Source: Methylobacterium sp. NMS14P
GTDB taxonomy: Bacteria; Pseudomonadota; Alphaproteobacteria; Rhizobiales; Beijerinckiaceae
DNA length: 64,000 nt
NCBI RefSeq assembly: GCF_028583545.1
Contig: NZ_CP087106.1
Location: forward strand, 372,001 to 436,000
Reading direction: 5' to 3'
The translations under genes were made by a program, and so were the position numbers. The first letter of the stretch is position 1, and every line of letters starts with the position of its first letter. The notes beneath the pieces are model-generated. The model saw only the letters and a program-made list of their open reading frames with translations, made no database searches and was not told the origin of the DNA. Below, piece by piece: positions 45,130 to 53,663 of the stretch.

Positions 45130-46481
45130 GCGGACCGGCGGGCGCGCAGGCGGGGACCGAGCGCGTCGTGTTCATCGACGACGAGGCGGATGTGCGCCGG
45201 GCCAACGGCCAGAGCCTGGAACTCGAAGGTTTCTTCGTCGAGGTCTTCGAGGCAGCCGAGCCGGCGCTCGCGTCGATCCTGGCCGCGCCGCCCGGCGTGG
45301 TTGTCACCGACGTGCGGCTGCCGGGCCTCGACGGCGTCGCCCTCCTGGCGCGACTGCGCCGGGTCGACCCAGACCTGCCGGTCATCCTCATCACCGGCCA
45401 CGGCGATATCCGCATGGCGGTGGCCGCCATGCAGGAGGGTGCGTACGACTTCCTGGCCAAGCCCTATCCCGCGGAGGCGCTCGTCGGGTCCGTGCGCCGG
45501 GCGCTGGAGCGGCGGCGGCTGGTGATGGAAAACTGCGCGCTGCGGGCCCGGCTCGACGCGGCGATCGAGGAGGATCCGGCCTTCCTCGGGACCTCCCCGG
45601 AGATCGTGGGCCTGCGCGCTCTGGTACGCGAGGTCGCGCGGGCCGATGTCGACGTGCTGGTCTTCGGCGAGACGGGGTCCGGCAAGGAGGTTGTGGCGGG
45701 CGCCCTGCACCGGTGGAGCCGCCGCGCCGCGCGGAACCTCGTGGCGATGAATTGCGGGGCGCTGCCCGACAGCGTCGTCGAGAGCGAGCTGTTCGGGCAC
45801 GAGGCCGGCGCCTTCACCGGGGCGCTCAAGCGCCGGGTCGGCCGCATCGAGCACGCGCAGGGCGGCACGCTCTTCCTCGACGAGATCGAGAGCATGCCCC
45901 TGCCGCTGCAGGTCAAGCTCCTTCGGGTGCTGCAGGAGCGGACCGTGGAACCGCTCGGCACCAACGAGGTGCGGCCGGTCGACATGCGAGTGGTGGCCGC
46001 CACGAAGGTCGATCTCGGGCAGGCGGCCGCCCAGGGCACTTTCCGCGACGACCTCTATCACCGGCTCAACGTCATCACGATCACGATCCCGCCCCTGCGC
46101 GACCGCGGGGACGACGTGCTGCTGCTCTTCCAGCATTTCCTGCGCCGCGCCGCCGAGAAATTCGGGCGTCCGGTGCCGCCGGTCACGCCGGCGATCCGCG
46201 ATCACCTGCGCCGGCACGCTTGGCCGGGCAACGTCCGCGAGCTCGGCCATTTCGCCGAGCGATGCGCGCTGGGTCTCGCTGCGGCGGCGCAGCCCGCCGC
46301 CGAGCTGGCCGCCGGCGGCCTCACCGATCAGGTCGATCGCTTCGAGCGGCAGCTGATCCGCGACGAGCTGATCATGGCCAGCGGCGATGTCCGCGCCGCC
46401 GCGGAGGTCCTCGGCCTGCCGCGCAAGACCCTCTACGACAAGATGGCCCGGCACGGCCTGACACCGGGCGACTACCGCTAG
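45126..46481 (+). CDS. dctD: Sigma-54-dependent response regulator DctD
   Basis: 451 residues. The receiver has phosphoacceptor D62 in VVTDVRLPG. The AAA+ domain has Walker A GETGSGKE from 181 and GAFTGA from 228, the sigma-54 contact loop. The Fis-type helix-turn-helix is at the C-terminus ([21 protein letters not shown]). The GTG start at 45126 overlaps the dctB stop by four bases. After phosphorylation by DctB it drives dctA through the -24/-12 promoter at 43106-43120. Confidence 0.94.
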   Translation: MSGPAGAQAGTERVVFIDDEADVRRANGQSLELEGFFVEVFEAAEPALASILAAPPGVVVTDVRLPGLDGVALLARLRRVDPDLPVILITGHGDIRMAVAAMQEGAYDFLAKPYPAEALVGSVRRALERRRLVMENCALRARLDAAIEEDPAFLGTSPEIVGLRALVREVARADVDVLVFGETGSGKEVVAGALHRWSRRAARNLVAMNCGALPDSVVESELFGHEAGAFTGALKRRVGRIEHAQGGTLFLDEIESMPLPLQVKLLRVLQERTVEPLGTNEVRPVDMRVVAATKVDLGQAAAQGTFRDDLYHRLNVITITIPPLRDRGDDVLLLFQHFLRRAAEKFGRPVPPVTPAIRDHLRRHAWPGNVRELGHFAERCALGLAAAAQPAAELAAGGLTDQVDRFERQLIRDELIMASGDVRAAAEVLGLPRKTLYDKMARHGLTPGDYR

Positions 46482-46625
46482 GGCCGACAATCCCGCATGT
46501 CCGCAGACAGCGACGGTCCTGACGTGAGCGCGGGAGCGCCGCGATCGCGACATGCCGAAAAGGGGTACGTGAGCCGGTGCGGGAACTGCTTAGCGTGGCC
46601 GACGGATCCCTCCGCCGAGCCGCCC

Positions 46626-46862
46626 ATGCCCCGCTTCTTCATCGATCTGCACGACGGAACCGAACTCGTCCGCGACAAGGACGGCTACGACCTGCCCAGT
46701 CTCGAGGCCGCCCGGTCGCAGGCCGTGAAGATCATGACGCGCATCGCACAGGGGCTCTCCGACCAGCCCGGCCGGCAGGATTACATCGCGGCAGTCCGCG
46801 ACGACGCGGGGGTTGTGCGGATGCGCTTCCGTGTATCGCTCGATGCCGGCCCCGTCGGCTGA
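46626..46862 (+). CDS. DUF6894-type small protein
   Basis: 78 residues. PRFFIDLHDGTELVRDKDGYDLPSLEAARSQAV matches the DUF6894 pattern, a short family abundant in Methylobacterium and relatives, with no known function. The ATG at 46626 was chosen because the conserved part begins there; an in-frame extension to 46497 is not supported. It is the last gene of the putative chromosomal backbone before the tRNA fragment. Confidence 0.7.
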   Translation: MPRFFIDLHDGTELVRDKDGYDLPSLEAARSQAVKIMTRIAQGLSDQPGRQDYIAAVRDDAGVVRMRFRVSLDAGPVG

Positions 46863-46918
46863 GGCTCGGGGAGGCGGAACTGCCGGAGAGCTCGCGCGAC
46901 GGGCTGATCCGGCGCATG

Positions 46919-46948
46919 AAAAACCCGCCGAGTCTGGGACCGGGCGGG
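46919..46948 (-). terminator. Rho-independent terminator downstream of the tRNA-Met 3' end
   Basis: On the minus strand GCCCGCC-type sequence pairs with GGCGGG (46948-46943 with 46929-46924) and is followed by TTTTT (46923-46919). It lies 11 bases beyond the CCA end of the tRNA fragment, the expected place for the original tRNA terminator, so the DNA to its left is the native downstream flank. Confidence 0.65.
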
Positions 46949-46958
46949 CTGAATTCGA

Positions 46959-47004
46959 TGGTAGCGAGGGAGGGATTTGAACCCCCGACACAAGGATTAT
47001 GATT
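46959..47004 (-). tRNA. tRNA-Met(CAU) 3' fragment, probable attachment site of an integrated element
   Basis: The minus strand reads anticodon loop AT-CAT-AA, the 3' half of the anticodon stem (TCCTT), a 5-base variable loop (GTGTC), a T arm (GGGGG-TTCAAAT-CCCTC), the 3' acceptor strand (CCTCGCT), A and an encoded CCA. Sequence 5' to the loop (TGCAA) does not pair with the stem beyond one position, and no D arm or 5' acceptor strand is present. It is thus the 3' half only. This is how tyrosine-recombinase islands leave their marks in tRNA genes. Confidence 0.8.
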
Positions 47005-47414
47005 TGCACGCGAGCACGGCTAAGTCATTGATTGGGCAGGGTACGCTAGGGTGCTGCGCTAGCGGTGCGCTACATCGATCAAGCTCGCAATTGGATGACT
47101 GACGACCGTCGAGAATGGCTGCTTAGGCGCACGCGACGCTCCCCCTTTGGCGTCCGATCAAGGTGGACTCGCGACGTTCCCCTTTTGGGGCGAAGAACCG
47201 GGGAAATGCGGACACCGCCCTATTGGCTGAAGCTGGCGGCAAGACGCCGTTCCGCTTCCCGGCGGCGACAGAGGCAAATCGAGCATGCTGCTGTCATCGG
47301 AGCCCACACTCCGAAGTGCGCGTCCTCAAACTGTGATCGGTTCCTCGCGGGAATGGCATGGCAGAGGAAACTTACTGCTCCGCTTCCAGTTAGCTCCTGC
47401 CAAGGAAGGATGCC
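47005..47414. other. Region between tRNA fragment and katE
   Basis: About 410 bases, the start of the inferred island. No open frame with a recognisable product; two or three short direct similarities such as CTCCCCCTTTGG and TTCCCCTTTTGG occur near 47143 and 47178. It presumably carries the katE promoter. No integrase gene is seen at this end. Confidence 0.4.
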
Positions 47415-49502
47415 ATGACCGAACTGACTGCACTCAACGCCGGACACGGCGGCGAGACACATCAGACCGCCGATGCGGACCATCCCGTGCTGACGACCAA
47501 CCACGGTACGCCGGTCTCCGACAATCAGAACCAGCTCAAGGCAGGGCCGCGCGGACCGGTCCTGCTCGAGGACGAGGTTTACCGCGAGAAGATCAACCAC
47601 TTCGATCACGAGCGGATACCGGAGCGCATTGTTCACGCGCGTGGGTCGGCCGCGCACGGCTATTTCGAGTGCACTGAGAGCCTTGCCGACATCACCGTCG
47701 CCGACCTGTTCCAGCGGAAGGGGCAGCGCACCGAGGTGTTCACCCGCTTCTCTACCGTGGCGGGCGGCGCAGGCTCGATCGACACGCCTCGCGACGTGCG
47801 CGGCTTCGCAGTCAAATTCTACACGCGCGAGGGTAATTGGGACCTCGTGGGCAACAACATCCCGGTGTTCTTCATCCAAGACGCGATCAAGTTCCCGGAT
47901 CTGATCCATGCCGCCAAGATGGAGGCCGACCGCGGCTACCCGCAGGCGGCAACCGCCCACGACACGTTCTGGGACTTCATCAGCCTCATGCCCGAATCAA
48001 CCCACATGATCATGTGGGCCATGTCGGACCGCACGCTCCCGCGCACCTTCGCCAACATGGAGGGCTTCGGCGTCCACACTTTTCGGTTCATCAACAAGGA
48101 AGGGAAGAGCACCTTCGTCAAGTTCCACTGGAAGCCGAACGCCGGCCTCGCCTCGACCATCTGGGACGAGACCGTGAAGATCGCCGGAGCCGACCCGGAC
48201 TTCCAGCGCCGCGACTTGTTTGAGCGGATCGAGCGCGGCGACTACCCGACCTGGGACCTCGGTGTGCAGCTGTTCGACGAGGCTTTTGCCAACAGCCAGC
48301 CCTATGACGTCCTCGACGCCACCAAGATCATCCCCGAGGAGGTGCTGCCGGTGCGGATCGTGGGGCGCATGGTGCTCGACCGCTATCCCGACAATTACTT
48401 CGCGGAGACCGAGCAAGCGGCGTTCGTGCCGAGCCATGTCGTGCCAGGCATCGGCTTCACCAACGATCCGCTGCTCCAAGGTCGGCTGTTCAGCTACACG
48501 GACACACAGCTGTCGCGGCTGGGCTCGGTCAACTTCCACCAGCTCCCAATCAACGCCGCGAAGGGGCGGGCCTCGGCCGCCGGCTGCCCCTTCATGAACC
48601 AGCAGCGGGACGGCCACATGCAGATGGCCGTGCCGAAGGGCCGAGCCAACTACGAGCCTAACAGCCTCGCAAAGGCCGGAGAGCCAGGCGGCGCCCGTGA
48701 GGACGCGACGAAGGGCTACAAGACCTTCCCCTCGGACGAGGAAGGGCAGAAGCTGCGCGTCCGGCCGGAGAGCTTTGCCGACCACTACAGCCAGGCGCGG
48801 CTGTTCTTCCGCTCGATGGACCCGGCGGAACAGGCGCATATCGCCTCCGCGTTGGTGTTCGAGCTGTCCAAGGTGAGCCTGGAGCATATCCGGCTGCAGA
48901 TGCTTGCCAACTTGCGTAACGTCGATGAGGATCTGGCGACACGGGTCGCCGACGGGCTGGCGATGGACCTGCCCCCTGCCTCGCCGACCGCCGCACCAGT
49001 CCTGGACATGGAGCCGTCGCCGGCTCTTCGCATCATCCGCGGCCCATTGGAGCGGCACACGCTGGAAGGGCGCACCATCGGCATCCTGATTGCCGACGGC
49101 ACGAATGCGGGCGAGCTGCAATCGCTGAAGAAGGCGATCAAGGCGGCGGGCGGCCATGCGATGACGATCGCCCCAAAGGTCGGAAAGGTGCCGCTCTCGG
49201 ACGGATCAGCCATCGCCGCGGACGCACAACTGTTCGGTCAACCTTCGGTGACGGTCGATGGCTGCGCCGTGATCCTGTCCGAGAAGGCTGCGGGGAAGCT
49301 CGTGAAGGAAGCGGCCGCGGTGCAGTGGGTTATGGATGCGTTCGGGCACCTGAAGGCAATCGGCACCAACGCCGCCGCCAAGCCGCTGCTCGACAAGGCG
49401 GGCGTCGAGGCGGACGAGGGCGTGACCGACCTCAGCGGCTTCGTCGATGCAGCGAAGAAGCGCTACTGGGACCGTGAGCCGAAGGTCCGCACACTGGCAT
49501 GA
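47415..49502 (+). CDS. katE: Large-subunit monofunctional catalase (HPII/KatE type)
   Basis: 695-residue heme catalase converting H2O2 to water and oxygen in the cytoplasm. The distal His is in RIVHARGSAAHG (His74), the distal Asn in GNNIPVFFIQD (147/148), and the proximal heme ligand Tyr361 in RLFSYTDTQLSRLG. The extra C-terminal 150 residues (RTIGILIADGTNAGELQSLKKAI) form the flavodoxin/GATase-like domain typical of large catalases. The ATG follows AAGGAAGG. First gene of the inferred island; typical stress-resistance cargo. Confidence 0.95.
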   Translation: MTELTALNAGHGGETHQTADADHPVLTTNHGTPVSDNQNQLKAGPRGPVLLEDEVYREKINHFDHERIPERIVHARGSAAHGYFECTESLADITVADLFQRKGQRTEVFTRFSTVAGGAGSIDTPRDVRGFAVKFYTREGNWDLVGNNIPVFFIQDAIKFPDLIHAAKMEADRGYPQAATAHDTFWDFISLMPESTHMIMWAMSDRTLPRTFANMEGFGVHTFRFINKEGKSTFVKFHWKPNAGLASTIWDETVKIAGADPDFQRRDLFERIERGDYPTWDLGVQLFDEAFANSQPYDVLDATKIIPEEVLPVRIVGRMVLDRYPDNYFAETEQAAFVPSHVVPGIGFTNDPLLQGRLFSYTDTQLSRLGSVNFHQLPINAAKGRASAAGCPFMNQQRDGHMQMAVPKGRANYEPNSLAKAGEPGGAREDATKGYKTFPSDEEGQKLRVRPESFADHYSQARLFFRSMDPAEQAHIASALVFELSKVSLEHIRLQMLANLRNVDEDLATRVADGLAMDLPPASPTAAPVLDMEPSPALRIIRGPLERHTLEGRTIGILIADGTNAGELQSLKKAIKAAGGHAMTIAPKVGKVPLSDGSAIAADAQLFGQPSVTVDGCAVILSEKAAGKLVKEAAAVQWVMDAFGHLKAIGTNAAAKPLLDKAGVEADEGVTDLSGFVDAAKKRYWDREPKVRTLA

Positions 49503-49512
49503 TGTAAAGGAC

Positions 49513-49550
49513 GCGGCCGTTCGGAATATTCGCCGCTACCGAACGGCCGC
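49513..49550 (+). terminator. Strong hairpin after katE
   Basis: GCGGCCGTTCGG (49513-49524) and CCGAACGGCCGC (49539-49550) form a perfect 12-bp stem with a 14-base loop, starting 10 bases after the katE stop codon. No long T-run follows. Confidence 0.6.
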
Positions 49551-49568
49551 TGCTTCACAGCGGGTGTC

Positions 49569-49690
49569 TCAGGCGCCTATGTTCATGACGGAGCTGCCAT
49601 CGACGTGAGGAACTCGCCGGGCGATGAAGGAGGCGTGCTCCGAGCAGAGGAACGTCATGGGCCTGATTGCGGCAGGTGGAAGGATGTGAT
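49569..49690 (-). pseudogene. Remnant of an SDR dehydrogenase C-terminus
   Basis: The minus strand encodes PMTFLCSEHASFIARRVPHVDG followed by SSVMNIGA and a stop at 49569-49571. This is the ordinary C-terminal end of short-chain dehydrogenases (F.CS..ASFITGQ..HVDGG). Upstream the reading is degenerate and no Rossmann or catalytic region remains, so about 40 codons survive. It indicates past deletion next to katE. Confidence 0.55.
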
Positions 49691-49887
49691 CCACCCTTAG
49701 CTGCAGTTGCCGGACGGTCGACGAACGTCTGATTCCGGCTCACGTCGATAGCAATTCGCACGGCTGAATTGGGTATTTGCGGCCCGACCGCTTATCAACG
49801 GCAGATCCCTCGAAGCGGACATCGCCGCTACATTTGCTCACCACCCATTGTTTGGTCTGCTGCGAATATCCGGCCTGCCGTCGCAGT

Positions 49888-50215
49888 TCAGGACTGCTCG
49901 GCCGCTTCTAACACGAGGGCCAGCAGCTGCTGACGCTTATCGGGGGTTACGAATACGCCTGTAGGCGTGCAGTAGCGCCTCGCAATCCTGCTCCATGATG
50001 CCATCGCTGTCAGTTTCGCGCCCTGGCGTGACGGCATTGGGCGGCTTGTAAAGCTCTGCTGGGGGTACGTGCAGCGCTTCGGCAATGTGCAGCACGAGCC
50101 GCGTCGCTCTATAAGGGCGCGACCGTGGAGATCCGCAATCCTCCACGTAGTCGTGCACTTGCTCGCTCACGGAACTCAACGTGGGCCGCAGCCGCTGTCC
50201 CATCGGTACCTCCAC
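49888..50215 (-). pseudogene. Small regulator-like gene with frameshift in a C5 run
   Basis: Starting at 50215 the frame gives about 90 residues including TRLVLHIAEALHVPPAELY, like the end of an XRE-type helix-turn-helix, then ALLHAYRRIRNPR and a stop. Shifting at the run of five C (plus-strand G 49942-49946) continues the natural sequence as NPDKRQQLLALVLEAAEQS to a stop at 49888. One extra C therefore truncates the protein. It may be a true mutation or a read error. The N-terminal half is not a clear HTH. Confidence 0.5.
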
Positions 50216-50378
50216 ACAGGGACAGAACGTCTCCCGCGTTCGATCCTAGCATAGGTTGCGTTCTGATCGACAGCGGGCGCACTGTTGGGTTGCCGAGATT
50301 GCGTCGGGCACAATTTGTGCGATAAGTAGCCACCTCCGATCACCGTGACCGAGTTTTGAGACAATAACAGGAGTTGCG

Positions 50379-50987
50379 GTGCGCAAACTCATATCCCTCG
50401 CCGGTCGAACTTGCCTGGCAGCGTTCCAACAGGCGCTCGATACCATTGAAATAGCCGGCTCTTGGGACTGGGATATTCCTTCTGACTTGGTGCGTGCCGA
50501 CACATTCGTGGCATTGCTTTTCAACGTCGATCCGGAGGAAGCCGCCATAGGGCTTCCCCTGTCGGCCTACATCGAAGGCATCCATCCCGAGGATCGGGAA
50601 CACGTCCACGCCTTGATCCGTCAGTGCATCGATGAAGATACCCCGTTCGTCGCCGAGTACCGTGTTCGGTCAGCCGATGGCGTAACGCGGTGGGTGCTGG
50701 ATCGCGGCCACATCATGCGGGATCCAGCAGGGCGCCCCACGCGTGGGCGCGGCATCATCGTCGATATCACGTGGTCGCGGACCGGAAAGCTTACCCCCAC
50801 AGCCAGTGATCTTGCATCCTCCGTATCCCCCTTGGAGGAGGCCGCAGATCATGCCCTGGCTGCGCAGAGAGTTATCACTCGGCTACAAGATCCGATACTG
50901 AAAGAGCGAGCAGACGCGCTTCTACTGGCAGTTGGTCGGCGACTTGCCCAGCAAGAACTTAAGGACCGCCTCAGACGTATGAACTAA
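50379..50987 (+). CDS. PAS-domain protein without output domain
   Basis: 202 residues. A PAS_3-type domain at about 25-135 has GSWDWDIPSDLVRADTFVALLF, IHPEDREHVHALIRQCID and EYRVRSADGVTRWVLDRGHIMRDPAGRPTRGRGIIVDIT. The remaining about 65 residues are helical, with no kinase, GGDEF or DNA-binding domain. The GTG at 50379 has AGGAG seven bases upstream. A stand-alone PAS protein can act as a sensory partner of a separate kinase; the partner is not evident here. Confidence 0.8.
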   Translation: MRKLISLAGRTCLAAFQQALDTIEIAGSWDWDIPSDLVRADTFVALLFNVDPEEAAIGLPLSAYIEGIHPEDREHVHALIRQCIDEDTPFVAEYRVRSADGVTRWVLDRGHIMRDPAGRPTRGRGIIVDITWSRTGKLTPTASDLASSVSPLEEAADHALAAQRVITRLQDPILKERADALLLAVGRRLAQQELKDRLRRMN

Positions 50988-51146
50988 GTGAGTGGGGTAC
51001 GTCAGCCTTCACTCAAAAATTTCCGAATGATTGTGCACATAGAGACGATTTCCCCGGGTCAGAAGCTTGATTTTGCTTTGAAATTCCTGTTGTGCCTGCC
51101 GTTCTCGGCGCGTTCGCCTGAGCGATAGGAAAAGACAGGAATTCAA

Positions 51147-51635
51147 GTGATCGAAAAAAGCTTTGAGCGCTCCGCAAGTGTCACCGGCTTGGCAGCCGAA
51201 CTCGTCGCCTCATATGTCGCCAACACCCCAGTTCCCGCCTCCGAGCTTTCGAAGCTGATTGAGAGCGTACACGGTGCGATAGCCGCTTTAGCCTCCGGCA
51301 ACGCTCCGTATGCAGCTGCCGCCGCTGAGGAGGTTGATAGGCCGACACCCGCCCAGATCCGCAAGTCGGTGCGGCACGACGGGATCATCAGCTTCATCGA
51401 CGGCAAGACCTACAAGACGATGAAGCGCCATCTGACCAGCCACAGCCTGGATCCGCGCAGCTACCGCAAGCGCTACGGCCTTCCGGCCGACTATCCGATG
51501 GTCGCACCGAGTTATGCCGAGCAGCGTTCCGTCCTCGCCAGGGCGATCGGCCTCGGGCGCCAAGGCGCTCGACTGCCGGAGGAAGAGCCAACGGAAGAAG
51601 TCCGAGCGAAGCCGAGAGGCCGACGTAAGGCTTAG
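51147..51635 (+). CDS. MucR/Ros-family transcriptional regulator, variant zinc-finger
   Basis: 162 residues. PAQIRKSVRHDGIISFIDGKTYKTMKRHLTSHSL and YRKRYGLPADYPMVAPSYAEQRSVLARAIGLGR are the MucR/Ros domain. The first zinc ligand, usually Cys in CLEDGK, is Ser here (SFIDGK), as in some Mesorhizobium homologues that fold without zinc. Family members regulate exopolysaccharide, motility and virulence genes by H-NS-like binding to AT-rich DNA. The GTG at 51147 has AGGA upstream. As an island-borne copy it may act on the island or on the host genome. Confidence 0.88.
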   Translation: MIEKSFERSASVTGLAAELVASYVANTPVPASELSKLIESVHGAIAALASGNAPYAAAAAEEVDRPTPAQIRKSVRHDGIISFIDGKTYKTMKRHLTSHSLDPRSYRKRYGLPADYPMVAPSYAEQRSVLARAIGLGRQGARLPEEEPTEEVRAKPRGRRKA

Positions 51636-51865
51636 GTCACCTGCCGGGCACGGCGACGGCCCATGAAAGACCGTCGCAGTGTCAGGCGCCAAGGTCACCA
51701 GACGTTGGATCTGTGTCCGCTTTCAAGACGGGCCGATGGCTGTCTGATTAGCTGCCTCGGGTCGCATGCGAAATGACTACTCGGGGCGGTTTTCTTCCCG
51801 TCCGCTTCCGGGTCGCATGCATGGAAGCGGGCATCGGCCGCGCGCTCTTGCAGGGAGAGGATATA

Positions 51866-52975
51866 TCACCGGCGCTTGTCTCCGCCGGGTCTCAATTCGT
51901 CGATGTGATAGGCCATCAACGGTGCCAGTCGCGCGATGTGTGGCTGCCACCGTGCCCGTTGCGCGAGATAAGTCTCGGCGCCTGCCTCGTTGGGCATCGC
52001 CTCGATCCCCGCCGAAGAGAGCTTCCTGACAGCTTCTGCGAAGCGCGTGCGCCATGCCTCGCTCTCGGCCCTGCTGACGTTAACTGGCGTCGGCACTTCT
52101 CCGGGCAGGAATGTCGTTTCCAGCGTAACCACGAGCAGCATGGCGACGCGCCAGATTGCGTCGACGGCGGCGGCGTCCTTCAACCATGCTGCCTGACGGC
52201 CTCCGATCCCGCTGCGGATGAGAGAAACCGTATCGAGGGCGACGAAGACCTGGGCCGAGACCGAATAAAAGGGCTGACGAAAGCGAAAGTAGAACAGCAC
52301 AGGATAGAAGTGATGCGCCTCCTTCATCTCGGACAGGGCCCCCGCCAGATCGGCTAGGTGGGTGTAGCCTGAACTAAATTGTCCCTGTGGCCCGAGTCGC
52401 GCCAGGAACTCGGCTGCATCGGCGCTCTCACCCGTTAGAAGATGCAGCTTCAGCCCAAGAGCATTGCGTTGCCGGAGCGCGCTGTAGACCTGCATCACGT
52501 AGGTCAGGACCAGCGACGTCGCCGACATGCCGACGAGGGAGTTCACGAGATAAAGGACGCGGTAGCTGTCGGTGACCGGTTTGAAGTCGCTGGCTCCTAC
52601 GATCGCCATGCTGCTGCCGCCCGCGTAGAGGGCGGTCATGAAGTCGGCTGGCGTCTCGCCACTGCTCGCCCGAACCGCCACACCGAGCGCGGGGTGGATG
52701 ATCAGGCCAGCTCCGAGGGTCAGCCCTACGGCCCAGAGCATGACGTAGACGATGAGGATAACCGGACCACAGAAGGACAGCACGGCACCCCGCTTCTGCC
52801 GGGCAGCATCAGCGGCGGCGCGGAAGATCGCCCAGGTGAGATGGGCGACCCTATCCGCGATCAGGCCTGTCCCGATGCGCGCGTAGAGGACCGTCAGGAA
52901 GATGTCGGCGAGGACGAGGCTCATGACGAGCACGCCCAATGCCTGTTCGAGGACGGGCAGGATCAGGCCAGCCAT
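51866..52975 (-). CDS. Potassium-channel-like membrane protein with degenerate filter
   Basis: 369 residues. Hydrophobic segments lie at about 5-35, 70-92 and 138-160, with a re-entrant loop between the last two (DFMTALYAGGSSMAIVGASDFKP, 111-132). It is positioned like the pore loop of two-helix K+ channels (TALYF...T..GFGD), but the filter reads VGASD, not GFGD/GYGD. A long cytoplasmic C-terminal domain of about 200 residues follows. Ion selectivity is therefore doubtful. It overlaps nothing and is 10 bases after the cyclase-like gene on the same strand. Confidence 0.65.
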   Translation of the reverse strand: MAGLILPVLEQALGVLVMSLVLADIFLTVLYARIGTGLIADRVAHLTWAIFRAAADAARQKRGAVLSFCGPVILIVYVMLWAVGLTLGAGLIIHPALGVAVRASSGETPADFMTALYAGGSSMAIVGASDFKPVTDSYRVLYLVNSLVGMSATSLVLTYVMQVYSALRQRNALGLKLHLLTGESADAAEFLARLGPQGQFSSGYTHLADLAGALSEMKEAHHFYPVLFYFRFRQPFYSVSAQVFVALDTVSLIRSGIGGRQAAWLKDAAAVDAIWRVAMLLVVTLETTFLPGEVPTPVNVSRAESEAWRTRFAEAVRKLSSAGIEAMPNEAGAETYLAQRARWQPHIARLAPLMAYHIDELRPGGDKRR

Positions 52976-52985
52976 CCGTCCGACC

Positions 52986-53591
52986 TCAGGCGTTGGTTAG
53001 GGTCCAAGGACGCATCGCTTCTGGGCCGATGATGTCGGGCGGCGGTTTGAAGCCGCGTGCCGCGCCACGCATCGCCTCGGCACGACGGCGGAAGCCGCTG
53101 CGGCGGCGGTAGTCGCGTTGGACCTTCTCAGACGGAGCGAGGGGGGCTTCCGCGAGGTTCCGGGCACAAATGACGTCGACTGCGGTGACGCCGGCCAGAG
53201 CCACGAGGGCGATCAGCACGTTGTCCTTGTGGGGATTATGGCCCTCAAGCCCAGGCAGCACCGTGGCGATATCGAGTGCGTCTCCGAACACGCGGGCCGA
53301 GATCCACGGGGTCGGATCGCTTGCACCCAAGATCCCGACTCCCTGTAGGAGCTCGCGCACGCCGTAGGCTCGGATGACCGGAGCCGAGCGCGGCATTCCA
53401 AGCCAGCGAGCGATGGCTCCCCCGCACGCCAATTCCGTCAACCCGAGGCCGATCGAGAACCAGCCAAAGCCTTGGGCAAGTTCCCGAGTTACGGGATCTG
53501 GTCTGCGACGCGGATCGGATACGAGATAGTTCGGCAACTCAGAGCGATTATTAAAGCCGCTCCGGTAGCGTTGAGACATAGCCTCGGACAT
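52986..53591 (-). CDS. Membrane protein related to cyclase/dehydrase (SRPBCC-associated) N-terminal domain
   Basis: 201 residues with about three to four hydrophobic segments. GFGWFSIGLGLTELACGGAIARWLGMP, IRAYGVRELLQGVGILG and WISARVFGDALDIATVLPG are the pattern found in the membrane half of cyclase/dehydrase proteins in Methylobacterium and Rhizobium, here without the SRPBCC half. The ATG at 53589-53591 follows GGAAG and replaces the longer frame. It precedes the channel-like gene by 10 bases. Function unknown. Confidence 0.65.
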   Translation of the reverse strand: MSEAMSQRYRSGFNNRSELPNYLVSDPRRRPDPVTRELAQGFGWFSIGLGLTELACGGAIARWLGMPRSAPVIRAYGVRELLQGVGILGASDPTPWISARVFGDALDIATVLPGLEGHNPHKDNVLIALVALAGVTAVDVICARNLAEAPLAPSEKVQRDYRRRSGFRRRAEAMRGAARGFKPPPDIIGPEAMRPWTLTNA

Positions 53592-53663
53592 GCTGACTTC
53601 CTCGCTGCAGCAGGGAGGGCGAAGTGAGCAGGCCCGTCGAAGCTCGACGAGCCGCGGAACCAC

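Noticed and set aside
46577..47002. Open frame ending in REGFEPPTQGL
   Set aside because: The peptide EGFEPPT is the well-known false translation of a tRNA T arm and 3' end; here it comes from the tRNA-Met fragment.
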